A DNA stretch of 64,000 nucleotides from Cricetomys ansorgei (GCA_026225945.1 JAMJFZ010000239.1:26561501-26625500), one strand, 5' to 3'. Shown: positions 1 to 11,189, counted from the stretch's first letter. Numbers and translations are program-made. Notes: generated from the letters alone by a model not told the origin.

Positions 1-26
1 GGCAATAATGTAAGACCTTGTGTAAG

Positions 27-270
27 CCTAGTGTGGTGGTGCATGACTATAATCCCAGGGCTTCGTGCACGCTAGGCAAGCACTCCACCGACTAAGTTAC
101 CCACCCTCCCCAACCCCAGACCTCTTGTCTCTGTTTTTGAGTCAGGGTCTCATGTAACCCAGGCTGACTTCTCTTTATGTATCCAAATGTGACTGAACAT
201 GGCCCCCTGATCTTCCTGCCTCTATCTCCTGAGTTCTGAGGTTATAGATGTGCAGCACCATGCCAGGCTT
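27..270 (-). mobile_element. Composite ID/B1-type SINE, degraded
   Basis: From 61, an antisense ID-like segment (gctaggcaagcactccaccg) leads into an antisense B1-like body ending ccaccatgccaggctt form. Positions 27-60 resemble a sense B1 5' end and may be a separate fragment. Confidence 0.6.
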
Positions 271-514
271 ACAGACTTGGCTGCAAAACGCCCTGATGTG
301 TCAGGGTTGCACTTGAGCCTTGTAAGAGGAGCCCAGATATTAATGGCTCTACAAAGCAGGCAATTATATTTCTCCAGTAAGAGGCAGGTCTAAGTGACCA
401 GATTCTTCCTGCCTTTTGTCTCTGCCAGCCATTCTTGGCTTTCTTCCTCGTATTTCCACCATGTCCATTGCTCCTATATGTACAAAGGTGAAAGGAAAAA
501 TAGTGGTGCTTCCC

Positions 515-592
515 CCCACCCCCAAGACATGGTAGCCCAGGCTGGCTGCAAACTTGTGGTCCTCCTTCTTCTGCTTCCCTAGTGCTAAAATT
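515..592 (-). mobile_element. B1-like SINE fragment
   Basis: The antisense B1 core (agcccaggctggctgcaaac, then cctagtgctaaaat) is recognisable but very diverged. Confidence 0.35.
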
Positions 593-828
593 TCTGTTTT
601 TCTTTTACATGCGGCCAAGAAGGGATGTCTTTTTTTTTTTTTAAATAGTTTCATTGAGCCCCAACTAGCAAACGTTGCCTGGAGAGCTATCCCCTGCTAA
701 ACGGATGTGCCTGGGCAGTGTTTCAGCTGTGCAATACAGGATTCCCAAACAGGAAGGAAAACGAGAAAATTCACAGATGCAAACGAGTAAACTCTTCAAG
801 ACATAAGGGATAAAGCATGCTTTCTTTT

Positions 829-925
829 GTTATTTGAGACAGGGCCTTGCATCTTATTATATAGTCCAGGCTGGTCTCAAATGCACCGTCCTCGGACACG
901 CTACATACGATGCTAGGCCTACACT
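829..925 (-). mobile_element. B1-like SINE fragment
   Basis: The antisense pattern ttgagacagggccttg / atagtccaggctggtctc is present; the 3' half is decayed. Confidence 0.5.
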
Positions 926-1329
926 TTTACCACTATGCCGCACTCCCAGACATATGCAGTTCAAATTCTTTTTCAATATTATAGAAGTTCCTTCCATGCC
1001 AGATTTACCTTAATGTTGAACACACACATACACTCACACAGATATTTTTACACATCTACATATAAACGTCACTTCAAGAGGAATAAGAGTTTATTCCGAG
1101 CCAAATATGATTGGCTATGGCTCAAGAACACTGATTTAAGTCCCCCAAACGACTTGTTCCACCTTGTGTTCCACAGTGTTCTGCGCTCCAGCAGGTGCTC
1201 GAGGGGCGGAGGAAGGGGCGGTGGCGAGGCCAGAAGCCTGGGAGGAAACTTTCGGTGTCGCAAACTTGCGGGTGAAGAGCCATCTCCACCGGCTCGCCGC
1301 AGTTTGCGCAGCCTCGGCGTCCGGAGCCC

Positions 1330-1410
1330 TCTCCCGCCCTCCCCGCCCAACCCTCCCCTGCCCTCCCCTGCCCTCCCCTTCCCTCCCAGCCCCTCCCGGG
1401 CCTCTCCCGA
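1330..1410 (-). other. G-quadruplex-prone tract in the promoter (G-rich on minus strand)
   Basis: The plus strand carries repeated CCCTCCCC/CCCTGCCCTCCCC units. The complementary strand therefore has many closely spaced runs of three or four G separated by 1-4 nt, which meets the usual G3+N1-7 pattern several times over. Confidence 0.6.
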
Positions 1411-1619
1411 CCTTCCGCGCCCCAGCCCAGCGCCGCCGCCCCCGCCGACGTGGCGGAGCGCACAGGTCGCGGTCAGGTGGTCGGTGACGCCCGGGACCGG
1501 CTCCCGGGAGGGCGGTGCCGACGCCCGGGGTGGGGACTGCGCGGGGCGGGCGCGGGCGGAGCGCGGAGCGGCGCGGAGGAGCGCGGCGGGCGGAGCGCCG
1601 GGAGCGAGGTAGCTCAGCC

Positions 1620-1638
1620 ATGGATCGCGCCGACCAAG
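1620..1638 (+). CDS. Tpd52: Tpd52 exon 1, coding part (D52 isoform N-terminus MDRADQ)
   Basis: The ATG at 1620 has a good Kozak context (G at -3, G at +4). It encodes MDRADQ plus the first base of codon 7, followed by a donor CAAG|GTACGC at 1639. Human and mouse D52 start MDRGEQ, as I recall them, so residues 4-5 differ conservatively. Phase 1 matches the acceptor phase of the exon at 62,232. TPD52 is a small coiled-coil cytosolic protein linked to vesicle trafficking and regulated secretion (the CRHSP-28 protein of exocrine cells); it partners MAL2 and other D52-family members. The frame is open upstream to about a GTG at 1515 without another ATG, so 1620 is the first in-frame AUG. The 5'UTR start is not defined. 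Confidence 0.88.
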
Positions 1639-1930
1639 GTACGCGGCAGCCGGCTCCCGGCGGCCGAGCGGAGCCTCGGGGCGGCGTCCGGGCGACCCCG
1701 ACCCGGCGCGTCTCGGTGGCCGAGCGCGGTGCGGGAGAAGGGGCCGCGCCGCGGGAGCGTGAGTGCGAGCGCGTGTGCTCCCGCGTGCCCGAGCGAGTGT
1801 GCGCGATCGCGGTCGCGTGCGGGGGTGCGCGGGGTGCCGGGGGAGGAGAGAGGGGCGCGGGACCCGCCGAGGAGCCGGGAGGGCGCCGGGAGGGCCGCCG
1901 CCGGCTCCTGGAAGTGATGGCGTTCGGATG

Positions 1931-4900
1931 GGACCGTGACTTGGGAAGACTTCCTGCCTGCCAGATGGGGTTCTTGCTGGCCTGCGAGCCCGTGGCCGCA
2001 GTGCTTGGGTGTAGATGTTTGCCATAGGAGGAGTGTCCAAACTGTCGAGTGCTGCCTGTGGGGTTGGTTGGTTGGGGGAAGGGAGCTTTCACGGTCTGGG
2101 TCTTAGTTATCAGCCAAGTGGATCGCACAGCACGGAACCCTTGGTTTCGGGCTCCGCCGCCACCCCGAAAGACAGCAACTCAAGTGAAATTGCCCGGAAT
2201 AGAATCATAATGGAGATGAGGCCAGAGTAGGTTATGGTTTTCAATTAAATTTCAATTGAAATATTGCCCACACTGGAGAGCTCTGCTGTGAAACTGGTAT
2301 GTGTGGCAGTCTTGAAAAGGGTATAAGAATGCTAAAGAAAATACTCAGTGTTCAGGGCTTAGCTATCATTACTGTTATGAGCCCCCTGGTAGAACACTTG
2401 TTTTCTGGTTATTTGCCGCTGATGTTTGCCTCTGGAATGAGTTCCAAGCACGAGTTTTTGAAAATGTAAATAAAGCCGTATTTCACATGTACTGTGTATA
2501 TTTTACTTATGATTAATTTGTAAGATAGAATTTAAGCCTAGTAACCGGGGTCCTTTCTGTGATCTTTCATGACCATTTCGCACGCACTATGTGAGAGATG
2601 ATAAACCTTACATACAATGTTACATGTCATAAGTCTGTTACTCATGTACCCATACACATGCTCACATATTGTCTACGTTTTTGGCTTTTGGCTTTGGGTT
2701 ACAACTTGTCTTACCTCTTTGAGCCTGTGTGGTTGGCTGAGTTAACAAGGTACCTTGTCCTTTTGTAGTACATTGCGTTAGAAAGTTTGTAATTGAAAGC
2801 CCAGGACACTTTTATAAGCAGCATTGTTCCACCGGACTTTTCATGCAGACTGTGTCTGGGTAATACGCGTGTGTTTCTGCATTGTATTGCCATGGTTAAC
2901 CTACTGTTGTTCTTTGGTAACTGCTTGCTACTTTCAAGTGCTAAAGTGCTGTTTGTTTTAGATGTCCGGGTGACTGTTTTAATGGGCTGAATGTTTTAGC
3001 TCAGCAGCAGCCGTGGGAGCCACCAAAGCACTCCAGTGGGCTGATGTGGTTTAAAGTAGCTTGCTTGCTTTTAAAGTTCCCAACTCTAGGACTTGTAAAG
3101 TGAGTCTTTACGATTTTCTGTGTGAGAGATGTTCACTTGTCACGTTATCATAGTTTTCAGTTGTGCACCCTGTCCCCCTGGAGAGCGTGGGGACCCCAGA
3201 TCCTTGGGGGAAGGCCAGCTGCTTAATTCTTGCTAGGTTTTCCTTATACCTTTGAATCAGATTGCCTACATGTGGCAGGCCTCATCAGCCAGACCCCAGA
3301 AACGGGGTAGTTATTCAGCAAGGCTTGCTGATGCATAAAATGAAGAGGAAAAGAGCTTGTGTGGCTTCTTCCAGCTGCTTCCAGCTGCTGCAGTCTCTGT
3401 CTCCCCCGTTCCTGTTTTGGTTTCTTGCTTTTTCTTCCCTACTTCCTTTTTTTTTTCCTCTGTGATAATCCTTTGTTGGGCGGTGCAGATGAGTTTACCT
3501 GCAAAGGGCTGACCCGTTAGTGCAGGTGGGGTCTGCGTTAAATGACTCAGTGGTTGGCCTCCTGGTGGGGATGAGACATGCAATTTTAAACCTGATGTTC
3601 ACCAGCAAGCTGTGTTGGCTGGGATGGAGTGTAGCAAATCATGATTGTATCATTAATTGTGAGGACATTTTTTTGGGGGTGGGGGTGGGGATAGTTAGTC
3701 TGTTTGGACTTAACGTTTTAGATGCTTGGAGTTTGCTGAACAGTTGTCCCTTAGCACATCACCACAGACAGAAGTTTAGCTGTGAAGTTGAATGCCCTCT
3801 CTCTCTTATCTTACATGAACTCTCTTGAAAAGGACTTGCATTTTCTTGTATGTTGGTGCCCCAAATTTATCTTTTGCTAATGATTTTCTCAACAGACCTG
3901 TAAGCTTAAAAACGAACAATTTCCTGTCATGTTCTTTGATACTCTGTAGTAAGTGACTCTGGTTCTGCTTATTTTTCTACTTTCTGTTTAGACTTTGGGT
4001 GCTATGCTTTCCTTGTGTTGCACGTGATCTCAAAAATACCTCCAGCTGCATAATGCCTTTCCAGCGTTGTAGGCTTAATTAAGCTGGGCACAGGAAACTT
4101 AAAGTGTGCCTCCATTGCACTGCCATGCCGCTTGCTAACTGGAACATGCCTTGTGTTAAAACAATGAATACCCTCCTTTACAGGGCGGAACCAGAATTTA
4201 GACGCAAGGGCTCCCTCATGTCAGTAAGCACCTGACTACTGCGATGCGGCAGCAGCTGTAACCCGTCCACTGAGCGTGTTGATAGTTTAAATAAAATACT
4301 ATTTTGAAGGGAAAGAGGAGAAGTTGCCAGGGCCAGGACTCTGAGGAGAGAAGAGGCCACAGGGAAAGAACAATGGAAGGATGTGGTGTTGTTATTTAAC
4401 CTTTAGCCTTAGAGCTAGCTTTAGAGCTAGCACACATCTGGGATGCTATTTATTTAAAAGTAAAGGTGGGGGGCGGCGTGGGTAGAGAAAAATGGATAGC
4501 CCTTTGGGATCCTGGATCCTGAGAGTGACCTGCCCAGGTTATTAATTTCTTTGTTCAACACTTTCCATTTCCATGTGGTGTGGATATCGTTGTTAGTTTT
4601 CCTGTACTTCCTGCTTTATTTTATTTTACTTTTTTATGGCAGCCTGCCTGGTCCCGAGGGGAAATGCCGAGTAGTAGGAGTGGCTGTGATCTCTTAGCAG
4701 ATTCTTAAAACAGAATCATCTATGTGTGTAATAAAACCAGATATTAGACACCCACAGTCCAAAGCAGAACAAAGCCATCTCCCATCCCCCTGATCTGTAC
4801 TGAGGAGCCCTTTGTTGCAGGCTAAGCTCATTTGATACCCTCTTGGGGTTAATTTGCTGCTTTAATTGTTGACTGCTGTAAAATCTATCTTTTGAGACTC

Positions 4901-5009
4901 TCACCAACTTTATTTAAACTGGCTGTGTACCAGCTGTACAGATACCATAGTTTTTACATTGTTTAATTAAAAAGGAGACCAAAAGATTTACTGGCTGATT
5001 GGTTGATTG
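1931..5009. other. Intron 1 proximal 3 kb, no recognised repeats
   Basis: This is the longest repeat-poor stretch near the promoter. It holds a pair of 11-mers (ttagagctagc) at 4409-4431 and ordinary AT-rich intron sequence. Low SINE density next to a CpG-island promoter could reflect intronic regulatory DNA, but nothing specific is identified. Confidence 0.5.
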
Positions 5010-5106
5010 ATTTAGACAGAGTCTTACTATGTGGCTCTGGCTGGCTGACCTAGAACTTGCAGTCTCTGATTGTGTGCTGGGGTCACAGGTATAGGTCACT
5101 ATGCCT
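5010..5106 (-). mobile_element. B1 SINE, diverged
   Basis: Antisense tttagacagagtcttactatg followed by gtgctggggtcacaggtata. Confidence 0.6.
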
Positions 5107-5380
5107 ATTGAATTAGGGTACTTAAGTTGTTAATGGAAATTGGGGAAAAAAAAGACTATTATGGTCTAAAAATATATTTTTTGTACTAAATTACTTTTTT
5201 AATTTTAGAAAAAGTAGAAATGTGGATGGAGAAAAAAGAAATAAAACTAATTTAACACTATTCTGACAATTCATAGTACGTTCGTCTGTGTATCTACCCC
5301 TTTAACTGAGAAGTCACACAGCACCGGCATTGAGCATCCTGTTTTATAGCTTGCCCTTTAAAAAAAACCTGAATTTTAAC

Positions 5381-5578
5381 TAGGCTTGGTGGTACAGGCC
5401 TGGCATCCCAGCTACTTAGTAGCTTGAGGCAGGAGGATCACAAGTTCGAGGTCTGTCTGGGCTACAGAGTGAGTTCAAGGTCAGCCGAAGAACTTAAGGG
5501 GATCCTGTCTCTGCCAGCTAGCCTGCCTAGCCTGTCAAGGTCCCGGATTTAGTCTCCAGTACTGCCAAGCAAAAGACA
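5381..5578 (+). mobile_element. Composite B1/ID (RSINE/B4-type) SINE
   Basis: A sense B1-like head (cttggtggtacaggcctggc, gaggcaggaggatcacaag) is followed by an ID-like tail (ctccagtactgccaagc). Confidence 0.6.
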
Positions 5579-5640
5579 TAGCCCCCACAACCAATCAAAC
5601 AATCGATCCTCAATATATATATTTAAAAATTTATTAGTTT

Positions 5641-5803
5641 TTGTGTGTGGGTGTTTTGCCTGCAGTATGTCTGTGTACCACATTCATGCAGCGGCCTGAA
5701 GAGGGTATCAGGTCTCTTGGAACTGGAGTTGCAGGTGGTTGTGAGTCACCATGCGGGTGCTGGGACTCTGGAAGGGCGCTCAGGGCTGCTCTCCAGTCTC
5801 ATG
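5641..5803 (-). mobile_element. B3 (B2-superfamily) SINE
   Basis: The antisense B3 landmarks are in order: gttttgcctgcagtatgtct, gaactggagttgcaggtgg, ccatgcgggtgctgggact. The A-box end is degraded. Confidence 0.75.
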
Positions 5804-5813
5804 TCAATATATA

Positions 5814-5817
<4 letters not shown>

Positions 5818-5869
<52 letters not shown>

Positions 5870-5872
5870 ATA
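5818..5872. repeat. (TA)n/(TG)n microsatellite
   Basis: About 40 bp of TA dinucleotides passing into TG repeats, at the head of the adjacent B3 element. Confidence 0.95.
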
Positions 5873-6060
5873 GTTTTGACTAGTGTTATCAGATACGTAG
5901 TGCACACCCATACAGCATTCAAAGAGGCTAAAAGTGATCCTGTGTAATCTTCCTGCGTTTCTCATGGCCCCCCTCCCAAGCTGTTTGGTTCCCTTGGGCA
6001 ATGGTGTAACCATAGCTACCTGCTTCTTATCTATCTGTGCGTGTATGTTTGTGCAAGTGG

Positions 6061-6433
6061 TGGTTTGGAAGAGAACAGACCCTACAGGCTCATATATTTA
6101 AATGTTTGGTCCCCTCTTGGTGGGGCTGTTTGGGAAGGATCAGGAAGTGTGACCTTGTTGGAGGAAGTGTGTCAGTGGGGGTGTGAGGGCTTTGAAGTTT
6201 CAAAACCCACACCCAAGGCCCAGTCTCTTGCTCTCTGCCTCCTGCTTGTGGATCAGGTGTACACTCAGCCTCTGTTTTAGTGCCATGCCTGCTTGCCTGC
6301 TGCGATGCTCCACACAGTGATGGTCACGGATACACACTGTGAAACTGTAAACAAGACCTCAATTAAATGCTTTCTCTTCTAAGTTGGCTTGGTCATGGCA
6401 TCTAGTCACAGCAATAGAAAAATAACTAAAACA
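6061..6433 (+). mobile_element. Solo LTR, MaLR ORR1-type
   Basis: The sense ORR1 pattern is complete: tggtttggaagag start, gtgaccttgttggaggaagt, ggctttgaagtttcaaaa, caattaaatgctttctc and the end taactaaaaca. No internal region is attached. Confidence 0.8.
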
Positions 6434-6518
6434 TCGCACATACACATAAACACACACGGTAGGCATATAAACCGAAGCATGTTCAACATAACATTACATG
6501 GAATGTTTTTGTTTTTTT

Positions 6519-6593
6519 GGTGCTGGAGACCCAACCCCAGGGCCTTGTGGGTGCTTTAGAGTAGTACTTTATTGCTGAGCTACATCCCAACCC
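6519..6593 (-). mobile_element. ID-like SINE segment
   Basis: Antisense ID features: gtgctggagacccaacccc ... gctgagctacatcccaaccc. Confidence 0.55.
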
Positions 6594-6632
6594 AGAACAG
6601 TTTTTCCTGTTGTTTTTCTTTTGGAGGGGCTG

Positions 6633-6690
6633 CTGGATGAACCCGGGTCTGGGGATCGAACCCAGGCAAGAGCTCCAACAGTGAGCCATG
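6633..6690 (-). mobile_element. ID/tRNA-derived SINE fragment
   Basis: ctggggatcgaacccaggca followed by a degraded gtgagcca end, antisense. Confidence 0.4.
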
Positions 6691-6712
6691 GACCCTGCAA
6701 CTTCACTGTTGG

Positions 6713-7175
6713 TTGTGTGTCATATGTGTGTGTTCAGAGGTCAGAGCAGGACAGATGTATTTAATCTCTTCACCTTCCTCCTTTCGACAGAGTCTCTCCC
6801 TGAACCTGAAGCTGGACATTTTAGCCACGCTGGTGAGTTCTTGGAATTTACCTGTCTTTGTCCCCAGTGTTGGGGTCACAGGCATTGGTAGTGATGCCTG
6901 GCTTTTTATATGGGTGCTGTTTATTTTTTTGTTTTGTTTGCTTGTTTTTTGTTTGTTTGTTTTTGTTTTTTGGACAGGGTTTCTTTGTGTAACCATGGCT
7001 TTTCTGGAACTTGCTCTATAGACCAGACTGGCCTCGAACTCAGAGACCCACCTGCCTCTGCCTCCTGAGTGCTGGGATTAGAGGTGTGCACCACCACGGC
7101 CTGGCAGGTGCTGGGGTTTTAACCTAGGTCCTCATGCAGAGCAAGCACTTTTGCCTACTAAGCCATCTCTTGGGC
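6713..7175 (-). mobile_element. B4-type SINE split by a nested B1
   Basis: Host segments are 6713-6920 (gttcagaggtcagagcag ... gatgcctggctttttatat) and 7106-7175 (gtgctggggttttaacctag ... taagccatctcttgggc). They are contiguous in the family pattern once the B1 is removed. Confidence 0.65.
6921..7105 (-). mobile_element. B1 SINE nested in B4-type SINE
   Basis: A T-rich tail (antisense poly-A) is followed by gacagggtttctttgtgtaa ... gtgcaccaccacggcctgg. The flanks repeat gggtgctg / aggtgctg. Confidence 0.8.
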
Positions 7176-7189
7176 TATTTACTTTGTTG

Positions 7190-7275
7190 GGATGAGGTCT
7201 TTTGTAACCTCAGGCTGATCTTGAACTCCTGATGCTCTTGCCTGTGTTTCCCAAGATCCATTAAGCCTGACCATA
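7190..7275 (-). mobile_element. B1-like fragment
   Basis: ggctgatcttgaactcctga with a decayed 3' half. Confidence 0.45.
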
Positions 7276-7379
7276 TCCTCATTTTTAAGGCCTTTGGACA
7301 TGCTTGTTTATAGATACAGCTTTTTATGTCTAAAATAGGCAATATTTCACTTGTGTCTCATTGATAGACTTGTGTATAG

Positions 7380-7484
7380 GAGGAAAAATTTCTAAGTAGC
7401 CCAGGTAGGCCTTGAACTCATGGAGATTCTCCTGCTTCTGCCTCCTGAATGCTGGGGTTAAAGGCATGTGACATGACTGGGCAG
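7380..7484 (-). mobile_element. B1 SINE fragment
   Basis: gtagcccaggtaggccttga ... gaatgctggggttaaaggca. Confidence 0.6.
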
Positions 7485-7663
7485 TAACAATTTATTTTAG
7501 CACGTGTTTGAACTTCCCTTCTTTGTGTCTGTTTCTTTGCTTCTGGTATGGAGGGGACATCTTTCACGGGCGCATCATCTTATTTCTGGAGGAAAAGGCA
7601 GGGCCAGAATGCCCTCTTGCACCTACTCAATTTATTTAATTCAAAACAATCTATAAACCAGAG

Positions 7664-8045
7664 TGTTGGTTTGAACGAGAATGACTCCCTAGGCTCATAC
7701 ATTGAATACCTAGCCCTTAGTTAGTGTACTGTTCAGGGAAGGATTAGGAGGTGTGGCCTTCTTGGAGGAGGTGTGGCACTGGGGGTGGGTGGGCTTTGAG
7801 GTTTCAAAAGTCCATGCCAGGCCCAGCCTCCCTTTCTCTGTTTGCCTGCTGCCTGTGGATCAGGATGTAAAGCTCTTAGCTACTGCTCGTGCACCATGTC
7901 TGCCAGCCTGCTGCTGTGCACCCTACCGTGGTGGTAATGGACTGACCCCTCTCAAACTGTAAGCAAACCCGTAATTAAATGCCTTACTTTATAAGTTGCC
8001 TCTGTCATGGTGTGTCTTCACAGCAACAGAACAGTCACTAAGACA
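7664..8045 (+). mobile_element. Solo LTR, MaLR ORR1-type
   Basis: It begins TGTTGGTTTGAACGAGAATG and ends CACTAAGACA. It contains gaggtgtggccttcttggag, the polyadenylation-like aattaaat and tcatggtgtgtcttcacagc. It is better preserved than the copy at 6,061. Confidence 0.85.
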
Positions 8046-8084
8046 GTCAGTGCAGCCTGCTGTGTCTTGAGCTGGGACTTTTCT

Positions 8085-8260
8085 TTCCCTTTCTCCTTCC
8101 CTCTTTTCCTTTCTTCTTTTTTATTTCTTTTTTTTTTGAGACAGAGTTTCTCTGTATAGCTCTGGCTGTCCTGGAACTCACTCTGTAGACCAGACCCGCC
8201 TCGAACTCAGGCCTCCCACCTCCGCCTCTGGGACTGAAGATGTGTACCACACCCGCGCAG
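8085..8260 (-). mobile_element. B1 SINE with target-site duplication
   Basis: A pyrimidine-rich tail and an antisense B1 body lie between direct repeats tgggacttttct (8073) and tgggatttttct (8261). Confidence 0.8.
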
Positions 8261-8573
8261 TGGGATTTTTCTGTTGAAGCAAACTGCAGCAGATAACAGT
8301 GCATGCGTCATGCCTGTAGGAAGAGTTCTTAGAAGAGTGTGACTGTTCAGTTTTGATTGTGCTGAATCCTGCTCCATGGAAATGGTGCCAATCCTGTTCC
8401 ACTGGCAAGTGCGAGTGCCTGCTTCCCCACACCATGTGGTTAGGGTGTTCTTGCACATTTTCAGCTTGACTTATCTTACAAAAGGAAGATTATTGGTCTT
8501 CTCCCCTCCATTTTCCTCACCACTCCACCCCCACCCCCATCCCTTTTCTTTACCCTCTCCCGCTACTTTATTT

Positions 8574-8665
8574 GGAGACAGGTTCTCATGGACTAGCCCC
8601 GTATTGGCCTCAGGTTTGTGAAGCCTTCTGCCTCAGCCTCATGCGTGAGCCACCACCCCTGGCTG
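8574..8665 (-). mobile_element. B1-like SINE fragment
   Basis: ggagacaggttctcatggac ... catgcgtgagccaccacccc; shorter than a full B1. Confidence 0.5.
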
Positions 8666-9454
8666 CTGTACTTGTCTGATAGGAAAGTGTATCCACTTCT
8701 TTGGATGTGTTTAACATTTATATTTGATTTTCAGCAAAACGTTCAGCTGTAACCATTGCCAGTTTTTCTGTTGTGTTGTTTGCATTTCCCCCCAGCCTTG
8801 TTCTGTAAAGTGCAGCCACGATATGAGGTGTTAATGTTTGTTTTTCCTAGTTTGCAATTCCTTCTTTGACTCAACGGTGACTTTTTTTTTTTTTTTTTGC
8901 CAAGCAGAAATAATAACCAATGATCCTTCTCATTTATAGCTTCGAGCTTATGAATCATTCCTAGAAATGCCTTCCTCACTTCGGCTTCACGATTTTGTGC
9001 TTTTATTTTTTACATTTAAATCTTCCATCCATCTGGAGTTTATTTTAATCGGAGGTGTGAAGTAAGAATCTCAACACCCCCCAACTCCACCTGCACCCCC
9101 AATTGGCTGCCCAACACCCAACGCCATTCCTTGCCTAACGGGTTTTCCCTCTACCAGTTTCAGACACTACTGTTGTCAGACACAAAATTCTTGCGTCGTT
9201 TTTCCTCCTTGGGGTGTATGTTCACTGCCAGCAGCTGCCTTCACAAGATGTGAACGTGCGGTGCGAGGGACATCTCCCTGTACTGCTTCCCTTAGTTTGG
9301 TTTGCTGTCAGAGTTTCCCTTACTCATCCTGCCAGATGTTATTTCCAGAAGAACATTACAGTCAATCTTCCCTGGATGACAATAGAGCAAAAATGTCACC
9401 AGTTTATCCTTCTTTTCCTTCCTGTAGAAACTGGTCTGCTTTCTCTCCATTGCC
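8666..9454. other. Intronic sequence, no recognised feature
   Basis: Nothing recognised apart from an 18-bp T tract near 8,881. Confidence 0.4.
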
Positions 9455-9560
9455 TTTCCTTCCCCTCCCTCCCTCCCTTCCTTCCTCCCTCTCCTCCTCT
9501 CTCCCTCCTTTCCTCCCTCCCTCCTGCCGTCCATGTCTCCTTCTCCGTCTCTTTCCCTTT
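9455..9560. repeat. Polypyrimidine (CCTT/CCCT)n tract
   Basis: An imperfect C/T-only stretch that gives spurious Ser/Pro-rich open frames on both strands. Confidence 0.85.
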
Positions 9561-9562
9561 CT

Positions 9563-9645
9563 CTCTTGCTATGTGGCTCTGGATGGTCTTGATCGCATAG
9601 TCCTCTGGAGTGCTAGGATTACAGGTGTGCACTAACATCCACACC
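9563..9645 (-). mobile_element. B1 fragment
   Basis: tgctatgtggctctggatgg ... gtgctaggattacaggtgtg. Confidence 0.55.
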
Positions 9646-10459
9646 TTTGTCTTTTTTTTTTTCTATTGAATACCTTGAATAATGTTTGTCAGAATCATTA
9701 TTATGTGTACAGTTTGTTTTGGATGCTATTAGATAATAAGAAATTTACCACCGCTTTGGAAAACAGTGATGGTCTTTACGCTCCGCTGTTCTCGTGTTAT
9801 AGTAAGGAAGGCGATTCGTGTACCGCTGTCTTCTCCTTTAAGAGCTAATCCAGTTAGGTTGGTCTGGGATCCGGCCTAGGGACCACTGCTCACAAGGGCG
9901 GTTTCACCTTAGGCTAAGCTTAAGAGGTAGGAGGAATAATTATCCCCTGGTCCCACCCGTGGTTCCCGTGGGTCTGTCGCCTGTCTGAGTCCAGGCACAG
10001 AGGCACAACTTCCCCTTCTTTCTCTTCTCCCGCTTTCTATGGCGTACTGGCTAGGCCTAAATATTTTTTTCTGATACTTTGGGCCTTTTTACTCTTTCTC
10101 TGATGCTCCCTTCCCTGTCATGGTGGCTGCTCCTCTGCCAGGAGGCTGATCTCCATGCTCTCATCCTTTGCCTCGTCTTCCTCCTCCTCCAGCAGCTGCT
10201 GAGATTTACAGAGGTTTTCTTTGCAACTCCGGTGAAGAGTCCTTTCTTAAATTCTTGTATTAATGAGAGTAAGAAGCCATGTGGTGACCAAGCAGGGACT
10301 CCCTAAAATTTCTGGTGACACTATCGTTGGTATGATCACATTGATGTCTCTGTTGTTTATGGGTTATGTTCATTTTTGTTACTATAATAATACTGCAAGA
10401 AGTTGTTTAAAATGGATTTCCTGAAGTATGGGATGGTGTGAATGTTTAGACTCCAACAA
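9646..10459. other. Intronic sequence, no recognised feature
   Basis: No repeat family recognised. Confidence 0.4.
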
Positions 10460-10474
10460 TGTTTAAATCTTTTA

Positions 10475-10726
10475 TTATTAATAATATTAATATTATTATA
10501 ACATAACATAATATAATACATACATAATAATATGTAATATATATTCTTAATATTTATTATTATTATATATTTTTTGAGACAAGGTTTCTCTGTGTAACAG
10601 CCCTGGCTGTCCTGGAATTCCCGTCGTAGACCATAGCTTTCTCAAACTGTCTTCAAACTCACAGAGATCCACCTGCCTCTGCCTCCCAAGGGCTGGGATC
10701 AAAGATGTGTGCCACCATGCCGGGCC
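10475..10726 (-). mobile_element. B1 SINE whose tail has become an AT-rich repeat
   Basis: Direct repeats tgtttaaatctttta (10,460-10,474) and tgtttagatctttta (10,727-10,741) bound the insertion. About 95 bp of TTA/TA-rich sequence sits where the poly-A tail should be. The antisense B1 body (gacaaggtttctctgtgtaa) follows. Confidence 0.8.
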
Positions 10727-10805
10727 TGTTTAGATCTTTTAATACTTGTTAATAGAAAAAGATCATTGTCTTTTTTTTTTTTTTAACTTGTAAAAAATAC
10801 CTAGA

Positions 10806-10885
10806 ATTTAGCTCAACGTGGTGACTCACTCCTGTAATCTCAACACCCTTGGAGCTGAGGCAGGATGCTCGCCGTGAGTTAAGCC
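10806..10885 (+). mobile_element. SINE 5' fragment
   Basis: ctcaacgtggtgactcactc ... gagctgaggcaggatgctcg, a sense B1-like head. Confidence 0.45.
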
Positions 10886-11189
10886 CTTCTGATGAGTGGC
10901 AGTTCCTTAGCACCATTTGAGTTGGCTGACAAACGATCAGGGGAATCCTGCAGTCTTTGCCTTTTGTACTTGGCTTCATCCGTCCTTTATGCTCTGTAGG
11001 AATGCCATCTCGGGGACGGGATAACATTCTGTCGTATGTGCTTTCTACCTTTTCTTATTCACCCGCCCTTGGACGTTCCTTTCACTTCTTTCTCGTGCTT
11101 TTGTGAACAGTACAGCACGAATGTGGGCCTGTTCCTCTCTCCTTCAGACACAGCTTTCCCCTCAGATCTATGTGGCATTATTATATTAT

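Larger units (their letters stand above)
1195..1930 (+). promoter_or_regulatory. Tpd52: CpG-island promoter of Tpd52 (D52 isoform)
   Basis: A sharply bounded GC-rich, CpG-dense block surrounds the first coding ATG, while the flanks are AT-rich and CpG-poor. GC boxes of the form GGGGCGG are at 1203-1209, 1215-1221 and 1543-1550. No TATA box is seen near the ATG, which fits a dispersed-start CpG-island promoter. An inverted CCAAT (ATTGG) is at 1110-1114, upstream of the island. A C-rich tract with many CCCTCCCC runs occupies about 1330-1410. The transcription start is not determinable by eye; it probably lies between about 1400 and 1600. The island continues past the splice donor into intron 1. 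Confidence 0.85.

Noticed and set aside
1515..1619. In-frame N-terminal extension of the D52 isoform from a GTG at 1515
   Set aside because: There is no AUG and the composition is GC-rich low complexity. The ATG at 1620 has good context and matches the known D52 start.
1069..2128. Long minus-strand open frames of 323 and 330 codons over the promoter
   Set aside because: They arise from GC-rich, stop-poor CpG-island sequence. They overlap the Tpd52 exon, are low-complexity Arg/Pro/Gly-rich and match no family.
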